A stretch of 46,547 nucleotides of DNA from Lentisphaeria bacterium UBA1776 (GTDB lineage Bacteria > Verrucomicrobiota > Lentisphaeria > Victivallales > Victivallaceae), in assembly GCA_002314605.1 (NCBI GenBank), contig DCGO01000011.1:9283-55829 (forward strand), read 5' to 3'. Below, in pieces: positions 42,453 through 46,547 of this stretch. Under the pieces are notes generated by a model. The model did no database searches. It saw only the letters and a list, made by a program, of their open reading frames with translations, and was not told the DNA's origin. A program made the position numbers and the translations under genes. Each line of letters begins with the position of its first letter. Positions within the stretch are counted from its first letter, which is position 1.

Positions 42453-43449
42453 CCGCCCAGCCTCCTTTGATATAACCGGAGATCCGCAGATCCCCGCCGA
42501 AATATTTGGTGCGGAATTCATCCAGATCCAATGCGTCCGTCAGTTTTTCCGGGTCTTTGCCCCCGGTCACCGGGCGGCTTCCCCGCCCGGTCAGCAGCTT
42601 CGGGGCAACGTAAAAGACCGCCTCATCCACCACATGAGCCTGCAGCGCCCGCCCGGCCAGTTCCCCGCCGCCTTCAATGAGAAGCATAAGACACTCTTCC
42701 GATGCAAGTTCGGCAAGAAATGAGTTCCATGAGGCTTCATCCGCCAGATCAATTGAGGTGAATCCGGGCAATTCCGCATGCCCGGCAATGAAGCGTTTCG
42801 GCTGACATGGCCAGTCCGGTACATCCCGGACCGTCAGCTGCGGGCGGTCGATCCGGGCGGTTTCGCTCCCGATCAGAATGGCCCCGGCAAGTTTGCGGAG
42901 ATGCTGGACATCCCCCCGGGCTTCCTCCCCGGTGATCCATTTGGAATCCCCGCTGGAGGTGGCGATGCGGCCGTCCAGAGTCATGGCCATTTTGAGCACC
43001 ACATATGGCCGGTGACGGGTAATCCACTTGAAGAAGGGGTAGTTCAATTCCTCGCAGGCCTCCCGGCAGACGCCGGTACTTACCTGGATCCCGGCCTGAC
43101 GCAGGATCTCCAATCCCCGCCCCGCATGGGCCGGATTGGGGTCCAGACTCCCCACCGTCACCCGGGAAATACCGGCAGCAATCAGCGCCTCCGTACAGGG
43201 GCCCTGGTGCCCGGTGCTGGAACACGGCTCCAGCGTCACAAACGCCGCCGCCCCGACCGGGTCGCATTTGCAGGAACGGAGTGCCTCCACTTCCGCATGA
43301 AATTCTCCGGCCCGGTGGTGATATCCCTCGCCGATAATGCGACCGTTCTTCACCAGCACGCAGCCAACCATGGGATTGGGAGCTGTACGGCCCCATGCCG
43401 TTTTCGCCAGTTCAATGGCACGGCGCATGCAGGCAGCGGCCCCGTTCAT
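42433..43449 (-). CDS. ribD: Bifunctional deaminase/reductase RibD
   Basis: 338 residues. The N-terminal deaminase has the zinc site H(AE) in EFHAEVEAL and cysteines in TLEPCSSTGHQGPC, and the C-terminal reductase has VVLKMAMTLDGRIAT, ITGEEARGDVQHLR and LLIEGGGELAG. It deaminates and reduces the pyrimidine intermediate in riboflavin synthesis. The usual PCxHxGRTPPC loop is altered to PCSSTGHQGPC, but both zinc cysteines remain. The ATG overlaps the ftsY stop by 1 nt. RibBA (GTP cyclohydrolase/DHBP synthase) is not in the window. Confidence 0.96.
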   Translation of the reverse strand: MNGAAACMRRAIELAKTAWGRTAPNPMVGCVLVKNGRIIGEGYHHRAGEFHAEVEALRSCKCDPVGAAAFVTLEPCSSTGHQGPCTEALIAAGISRVTVGSLDPNPAHAGRGLEILRQAGIQVSTGVCREACEELNYPFFKWITRHRPYVVLKMAMTLDGRIATSSGDSKWITGEEARGDVQHLRKLAGAILIGSETARIDRPQLTVRDVPDWPCQPKRFIAGHAELPGFTSIDLADEASWNSFLAELASEECLMLLIEGGGELAGRALQAHVVDEAVFYVAPKLLTGRGSRPVTGGKDPEKLTDALDLDEFRTKYFGGDLRISGYIKGGWADVYRHR

Positions 43450-44387
43450 CAGTCCGTCTCCACGATTTCCTGTTCAAAAAGTGCGGCGGCAAAAAATTCC
43501 GGCCGGAAAGGCTGCAGATCTTCCGGCTGTTCCCCAAGCCCGGCAAAAAAAGTGGGCAAACTGCACTCCTCGTGAAGCGCCACGGCCATGCCCCCCTTGC
43601 CGGTGCCGTCCAGCTTGGTCAGCACCAGACCGGTCACACCGCAGCACTGGGAAAAACTTTTGGCCTGACTCAGAACATTGCTCCCCAGACTGGCATCCAC
43701 CGTAAGCCAAACCTCCTGAGGGGCACCGGGATAAACTTTTTCAACGGAACGGCGGATCTTGGCAAGTTCCTCCATAAGTCCCCGCTGGTTCTGCTGGCGC
43801 CCGGCGGTGTCGATGAGGAGAATATCCATTTTGCGGGCCAGCGCCGCCGTTACGGCATCATACGCCACGCTGGCCGGATCGGCCCCATGCTTCGCCGAGA
43901 CGATCTGGACTTTGATGCGTTCACTCCACAGGGTGAGCTGTTCCACCGCTGCGGCCCGGAAGGTGTCGCAGGCCCCCAGCATCACCTGTTTTCCCTGCTT
44001 TTTGAAGTATCCGGCAAGTTTTCCGATGCTGGTGGTTTTGCCGGAACCATTCACCCCCACCATCAGGATCACCGTGGGCTTGCCCGGTTCGGCGAAACGG
44101 ATCTCACGCTGATTGGAAGAAAGGATATCCCGGATGGTCTCCGCCGCCGCCTTGCGGATATCCTCGCCGGTGGCGATTTTTCCCCGGGCGTAACGGTCCT
44201 GCAGGTCGGCCACGATCTTACGGGCTGCCGACACTCCGAAATCTGCGGAAATCAGCAGCATTTCCAGGTCTTCAAAGTTTTCCGGGGTCCATGACTTTAC
44301 CCCGGTGAACATCCCGGAAATGGTACGGCTGACCTTGGTGGCGGTCTTTTCAAGCCCGCGCCTGAAGATGGAAAAAATGGACGCCAT
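43449..44387 (-). CDS. ftsY: Signal recognition particle receptor FtsY
   Basis: 312-residue SRP-GTPase that receives ribosome-SRP complexes at the membrane. The N domain begins near residue 35; the G domain has GVNGSGKTTSIGKLA, DTFRAAAVEQL, DTAGRQQNQRGLMEEL and LTKLDGTGKGG. It has only a short N-terminal extension with basic/hydrophobic residues (ASIFSIFRRGLEKTATK), typical of FtsY lacking the acidic A domain. ATG 44387 is chosen because upstream residues overlap nusB. It is followed immediately by ribD (TGATG overlap). Confidence 0.96.
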   Translation of the reverse strand: MASIFSIFRRGLEKTATKVSRTISGMFTGVKSWTPENFEDLEMLLISADFGVSAARKIVADLQDRYARGKIATGEDIRKAAAETIRDILSSNQREIRFAEPGKPTVILMVGVNGSGKTTSIGKLAGYFKKQGKQVMLGACDTFRAAAVEQLTLWSERIKVQIVSAKHGADPASVAYDAVTAALARKMDILLIDTAGRQQNQRGLMEELAKIRRSVEKVYPGAPQEVWLTVDASLGSNVLSQAKSFSQCCGVTGLVLTKLDGTGKGGMAVALHEECSLPTFFAGLGEQPEDLQPFRPEFFAAALFEQEIVETD

Positions 44388-44394
44388 AAAAAAA

Positions 44395-44886
44395 TTACGC
44401 CTCCACCGGAGCGGTATTGGCTGCCAGAGCATCCTTGACACCGTTAAGCACGCCATTGATGAAACTTCCGGCCCGTTCCCCGCTGTAATCCATGGCAATC
44501 TCCACGGCTTCATTGATACTCACCACATGTGGGACATCCTTCATGTAGAGCATTTCGCACACCGCCACGCGCATCACATTCCTGTCCACGGTGGCCAGAC
44601 GGGAAAAATCCCAGTTTTGAGACTGGCGGCGGATCAGGTCGTCAATCTCCCCGCCGTGAACGGCCACCGCGCTGAACAGCGCCTCGGCATATTCCCGACT
44701 CTTGCGGCCGAAACGGTTGTCTTTCAGCCCGTGCTCCGTACGGATCTGCTCAAAAAAACGCTCCCATCCAGCAAATTCCGGCATCACATGAAGCATATCG
44801 CACTCAAAAAGAAACTGCATGGCCAGCTCCCGCCCCATCCGCTTGGAATGAAGCCGGGGATCGCCCTGATGATCGGGAGAATTCAT
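44395..44886 (-). CDS. nusB: Transcription antitermination factor NusB
   Basis: 163-residue all-helical protein that binds boxA RNA with NusE/S10 for rRNA antitermination. Family markers are RELAMQFLFECDM, VDRNVMRVAVCEML, and SINEAVEIAMDYSGERAGSFINGVL. ribH immediately precedes nusB (stop to start gap 2 nt), the widespread ribH-nusB pairing. Normal length, nothing odd. Confidence 0.96.
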   Translation of the reverse strand: MNSPDHQGDPRLHSKRMGRELAMQFLFECDMLHVMPEFAGWERFFEQIRTEHGLKDNRFGRKSREYAEALFSAVAVHGGEIDDLIRRQSQNWDFSRLATVDRNVMRVAVCEMLYMKDVPHVVSINEAVEIAMDYSGERAGSFINGVLNGVKDALAANTAPVEA

Positions 44887-44888
44887 GA

Positions 44889-45368
44889 TTACGCGATCAC
44901 CCTGTTCAGATTGGCCATTTCAATGGCGGCAGCAGCCGCATCGGCACCCTTGTTGCCTGCCTTGGTTCCGCTGCGCTCAATGGCCTGCTCCAGATTATCG
45001 GCGGTGATCATCCCGTAGGTCACGGGGATCCCGAATTCCAGTCCCAGCTGAGCCAGACACTTGGAGACCTCGGCATTGATATACCCCGCGTGAGGCGTGG
45101 CCCCCTGGATCACCACCCCCAGAGCAAGGATCGCATCGACCTTGCCCGCCTGCAGAAGTTTTTTGACCGCAAAGGGAATCTCGTAGGACCCGGGGACCCA
45201 GGCGACAGCAATGTCCTTTGAATCCGCACCGTGGCGGACCAGCGCATCCATGGCGCCGGACAGAAGTTTGCTCACAAAAAACTCATTGAATCTCGCACAC
45301 ACGATCCCGAACTTGAGACCAGTCGCGTCCAAAGTCCCTTCGTAAACGCATCCAGGATTTCGATCCAT
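44889..45368 (-). CDS. ribH: 6,7-dimethyl-8-ribityllumazine synthase
   Basis: 159-residue subunit of the lumazine synthase shell, which makes the riboflavin precursor. Seen: VCARFNEFFVSKLL, WVPGSYEIPFA, LGVVIQGATPHAGY and GMITADNLEQA. Note GATPHAGY where many homologues have GxTxHxDY. ATG 45368 has GGAGG 8 nt upstream; the frame is open upstream but lies over the promoter. It is the first gene of the ribH - nusB - ftsY - ribD - ribE operon. Its ~50-nt leader is too short for an FMN riboswitch. Confidence 0.96.
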   Translation of the reverse strand: MDRNPGCVYEGTLDATGLKFGIVCARFNEFFVSKLLSGAMDALVRHGADSKDIAVAWVPGSYEIPFAVKKLLQAGKVDAILALGVVIQGATPHAGYINAEVSKCLAQLGLEFGIPVTYGMITADNLEQAIERSGTKAGNKGADAAAAAIEMANLNRVIA

Positions 45369-45414
45369 AAAACGATCCTCCGTTGTTCTACTGAAAATCA
45401 ATATACTTGAGGAT

Positions 45415-45443
45415 AATATACTACGGAAATCGTGTTTATGCAA
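45415..45443 (-). promoter_or_regulatory. Promoter of the ribH operon
   Basis: Minus strand TTGCAT (45443-45438), 17 nt, TATATT (45420-45415), 47 nt before the ribH ATG. Exact match to the shared form. A palindrome lies 51 nt further upstream at 45494-45511. Confidence 0.72.
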
Positions 45444-45493
45444 GGATTTTTCCGTGATTTCCCGCCTTTTCCTTCCGGAGCCGATTTCAAAAG

Positions 45494-45511
45494 TTTTGTT
45501 AGCTAACAAAA
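45494..45511. promoter_or_regulatory. Perfect 18-bp palindrome upstream of the ribH promoter
   Basis: TTTTGTTAGCTAACAAAA, two 9-base arms with no loop. It lies between the ribH -35 and the stop of the ankyrin-like gene. As RNA it could only form a weak AU stem, so a protein-binding DNA site is the better reading. I saw no second copy in the window. Confidence 0.5.
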
Positions 45512-45582
45512 TATCAGAAAAGTCCGGTGGATGCGAATCTGAAATCCACTGCGCGTTCGGGTCTGCAAGAACGGCACACTTC

Positions 45583-46290
45583 CTATTCCGCCATACGGGA
45601 AATGTCCTGCGGAGCCAGACCGAAGGCGTTCAAGGCATTCATCCTGCACCGGCCTTTGCGGAGCAGCTGCACGATGCGGCTTTTTTCCACATCCACGGGA
45701 ACTTCCGGATTGGACATGGCATACCATAAGAGATTGCTGCCGAAACAGTCGCAGCAATTTGCAATCGTTCCTGTGTACCGCGTTTCCACAATGTCCGCAA
45801 GACGGCATGCCGGGGCTTCTTTCAGCCGTGAAACCGCATAAAAAAGCAGTTCTTCCGGCGAAACGGCGCACAAAAAATCCTCCCGCTCATTCAGGAGCCA
45901 GATGAGGATGTTTTCCGCATCATTCTGCAGCATGTCATCCAGCATTCCTGGCGGAATCTCACTTCCCAACATGTCATAAAGCAGTGCAAATTCCGGGACC
46001 CGGTTCTGCCGGAAGAGCGGCACAAAACGGTCGCGCATGGGGTATCCCGGCGTTTTACGGGCGGCGCTTCCGTAATGCCGCAGGAGCCGGTACCCGGGAT
46101 ACTCCTGACGGCAGTAGAATTCCCGAACCGGCGGGTGATAGACCAGCAGGCCCGTTTTCAGGATGGCAAGCGCCGTTTCCATTTCCGTCTGCGTCTCCGA
46201 AGTTTCTGCTTTGAGCGGAATGGACTCAAGACTCGTTCCATAACTCCCGCCGGGGACGGCGCCCGCAAACGGGTGGTGATAACTTGCCAT
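45583..46290 (-). CDS. Ankyrin-like protein of unknown function (C-terminal part of a possibly broken gene)
   Basis: 235 residues from the first usable ATG (46290; AGGG 9 nt upstream, weak). The C-terminal third looks like one or two ankyrin-type units (GSNLLWYAM, IVQLLRKGRCRMNALNAFGL, DISRM), which bind proteins. The rest is helical with W/Y/F residues and no recognised domain. The same frame continues upstream with protein-like sequence (KKLTRAKIHAPLREN, PYFPEATLPPAWQEHL) to an in-frame TAA at 46507-46509; before that, ATG 46536 opens MTEFERVFS. So the gene is probably longer and interrupted by a nonsense codon or sequence error. Confidence 0.55.
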   Translation of the reverse strand: MASYHHPFAGAVPGGSYGTSLESIPLKAETSETQTEMETALAILKTGLLVYHPPVREFYCRQEYPGYRLLRHYGSAARKTPGYPMRDRFVPLFRQNRVPEFALLYDMLGSEIPPGMLDDMLQNDAENILIWLLNEREDFLCAVSPEELLFYAVSRLKEAPACRLADIVETRYTGTIANCCDCFGSNLLWYAMSNPEVPVDVEKSRIVQLLRKGRCRMNALNAFGLAPQDISRMAE

Positions 46291-46536
46291 AAGTTTCTGC
46301 CCTGCGGCTGTCAGCGGCTGCGGAAGACAGTGGAATGTGCCGGCATCCCGGAGATGCTCCTGCCATGCGGGCGGCAGCGTTGCTTCCGGAAAATACGGAT
46401 GGTGCAGAAACGTCTCCCGCAGCGGATCCGCCAGCAGGGGCCTGACATTTTCACGCAGTGGGGCATGAATCTTCGCCCGGGTCAGTTTTTTCGCCTCTTC
46501 GTCGTTTTATGAAAAAACACGCTCAAATTCCGTCAT
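46291..46536 (-). pseudogene. 5' part of the ankyrin-like gene, cut by a TAA codon
   Basis: Reading from ATG 46536: MTEFERVFS, TAA (46507-46509), then about 72 residues of protein-like sequence in the same frame, joining the ATG at 46290 without another stop. No ATG, GTG or TTG start lies between the TAA and 46290. The homopolymer T run (TTTTTT, 46510s) beside the TAA makes an indel or base-call error a possible cause, but a single indel alone would not restore the frame. Confidence 0.45.
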
Positions 46537-46547
46537 TGACACGCTTG

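Noticed and set aside
45369..45443. FMN riboswitch before ribH
   Set aside because: The leader from the predicted start site is only about 45 nt and has none of the conserved FMN elements.

Overview
The window looks like chromosome from a PVC-superphylum bacterium, most likely a Lentisphaerota (Victivallis-like) gut organism. This is inferred from the gene set: a pilus-like locus of the kind known from Akkermansia (Amuc_1098-Amuc_1102), full peptidoglycan and Sec functions, GC-rich coding sequence, and sugar-kinase/oxidoreductase genes typical of carbohydrate degraders. Coding density is very high. No gap exceeds about 230 bases, many neighbours overlap by ATGA/GTGA, and I saw no rRNA, tRNA, CRISPR array, IS element or integrase.

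Layout. 1-5.7 kb: a Gfo/Idh/MocA dehydrogenase divergent from an AraC regulator, then an overlapping ROK kinase - lipoprotein - mtaB operon. 4.9-8.8 kb (minus): acyl-CoA ligase - PhoH/PIN ATPase - pyrK. 9.0-11.5 kb (plus): a compact four-gene phage-type capsid cassette (scaffold-like protein, SU10/DUF5309-type major capsid protein, strong terminator, head-connector-like protein, unknown protein) with no other phage genes. 11.5-16.3 kb: Fe-ADH and rnc (minus), divergent from uvrA. 16.3-20.5 kb (minus): purA - rodA - nhaC-type antiporter - gdx/sugE. 20.6-31.4 kb (minus): secG followed by Amuc_1102-, PilM/PilN (1101)-, 1100- and 1099-like genes and two tandem secretins, closed by an intrinsic terminator. 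31.6-37.7 kb: tpiA divergent from a HTH regulator, then uppP, an OppF-type ATPase, an HD protein and a UbiB-family kinase. 37.7-45.4 kb (minus): a long ribH - nusB - ftsY - ribD - ribE operon continuing through an unknown protein, Lrp, a PfkB kinase, a TRIC-type channel and a coiled-coil membrane protein. The right edge holds an ankyrin-like gene that appears to carry an early nonsense codon.

The most distinctive systems are the two-secretin pilus-like locus led by secG, and the intact but isolated capsid cassette. Eight intergenic regions share one promoter architecture (TTGCAT/A-like -35, exactly 17 nt, TATATT-like -10), which gives an internally supported consensus for this genome. The capsid cassette lacks a promoter of that form. 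Functions come from reading motifs by eye; no database searches were run.
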